Of a stretch of DNA of 7,350 nucleotides, positions 6,985 to 7,350 are shown piece after piece. The notes below the pieces were generated by a model, which saw only the letters and a list, made by a program, of their open reading frames with translations, made no database searches and was not told where the DNA came from. The DNA is from Caldithrix sp. (lineage in GTDB: Bacteria; KSB1; UBA2214; DYKH01): contig DYKH01000225.1 of the NCBI GenBank assembly GCA_020722685.1, forward strand, positions 1 to 7,350, given 5' to 3'. Numbering within the stretch: position 1 is the stretch's first letter; the number at the start of each line of letters is the position of its first letter. The position numbers and the translations under genes are program-made.

Positions 6985-7302
6985 GTGATAGATTTCTCAA
7001 CCCTTTTGCGCCCGTACAATCCTTGGTGGAACGATCAGTCAAATGCATTTGACAATCTACCCACATTTCATCGCCCGATTTTTTCGACTCTAATAGAAGA
7101 CCTCGAAAGCATCCCGCAAATCCTATCGATTACTGGCCCACGGCGAATAGGCAAGAGCACTCTTCTTTATCAACTGATCAGGGAACTTGTCGCCGCGAGG
7201 ATTAATCAAGAACGACTCGTTTATTATTCCTTTGATGACCCAGCCCTCATGGCTCGTCACGTCAAAGTGGATGAGTTGATAGATCAACTTATGAAACAGT
7301 AG
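6985..7302 (+). pseudogene. Truncated AAA ATPase (AAA_14/DUF4143-type), N-terminal part only
   Basis: The 105 residues match the start of the AAA_14/DUF4143 family of P-loop ATPases, which are usually about 380-450 aa. After an N-terminal RPYNPWW stretch comes the Walker A motif GPRRIGKST with Lys57, then LVYYSFDDP at about 79-86, and the helix VDELIDQLMKQ. In the family this helix leads into the Walker B segment. Here a TAG at 7300-7302 ends the frame, so Walker B, the sensor residues and the whole C-terminal domain are missing. ATP hydrolysis is not expected. A GTG start at 6985 is supported by GGAG at 6976-6979, 5 nt upstream. No continuation of the family is visible in any frame of the remaining 48 bases. 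The gene looks cut by a rearrangement or repeat insertion rather than by a point mutation. The cellular role of intact members is poorly known; they are often horizontally spread. Confidence 0.75.
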
Positions 7303-7333
7303 TTTGGCAAAATTTTGAATTCAAGCCGTAGGA

Positions 7334-7349
7334 GGCGTCTCCAGACGCC
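7334..7349. repeat. Short G+C-rich inverted repeat at the window edge
   Basis: GGCGTCT (7334-7340) and AGACGCC (7343-7349) are reverse complements separated by CC. The stretch around it is clearly richer in G+C than the AT-rich sequence just before it. It follows the truncated ATPase by about 30 nt. It resembles the short palindromic repeats scattered between genes in many bacterial genomes. Only one copy is seen in this window, so repeat status in the genome is inferred. Confidence 0.6.
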
Positions 7350-7350
7350 G

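Overview
All genes in this window lie on the plus strand. They read as an ordinary bacterial chromosome segment of mixed base composition. The organism cannot be named from the sequence. An envelope-facing sensor cyclase, a DdlA-type ligase, a PF09720/ParE-type addiction module and a DUF4143-style ATPase together suggest a free-living, probably Gram-negative lineage with many small mobile modules. That placement is inference.

Layout: L-fucose isomerase (56-1876) is followed after 20 nt by a small type II toxin-antitoxin pair. The antitoxin (1897-2118) is intact. The ParE/RelE-like toxin (2115-2410) is split by a one-base deletion near 2168 but is otherwise complete. After 35 nt comes D-alanine--D-alanine ligase with a TTG start (2446-3639). 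A 72-nt gap holding a tandem 10-bp repeat and a hairpin leads to a secreted DUF4384-type protein (3712-4677). After 44 nt comes a membrane CHASE2-type class III adenylate cyclase with a C-terminal TPR-like tail (4722-6893). A 91-nt gap contains a 38-nt near-perfect palindrome. It precedes the N-terminal quarter or so of an AAA ATPase (6985-7302), which ends early just before a short G+C-rich inverted repeat at the window edge.

How the genes may work together: fucI and ddl are metabolic genes with no visible functional link, and the addiction module sits between them like a passenger. The DUF4384 protein and the CHASE2 cyclase form the most coherent unit. One is an exported protein with a domain often seen in envelope and signalling contexts; the other senses outside the cytoplasmic membrane and should make cAMP inside. 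The right end, with its palindrome, truncated ATPase and terminal repeat, looks like a decaying accessory region.

I found no convincing wholly undescribed system. The observations most worth checking are the palindrome over the ATPase promoter region, the single-base break in the toxin, the abrupt ATPase/repeat junction, and the Lys/Thr substrate-site pair in the cyclase. No tRNA, rRNA or CRISPR array was seen, and no gene-free stretch exceeds 300 bases.
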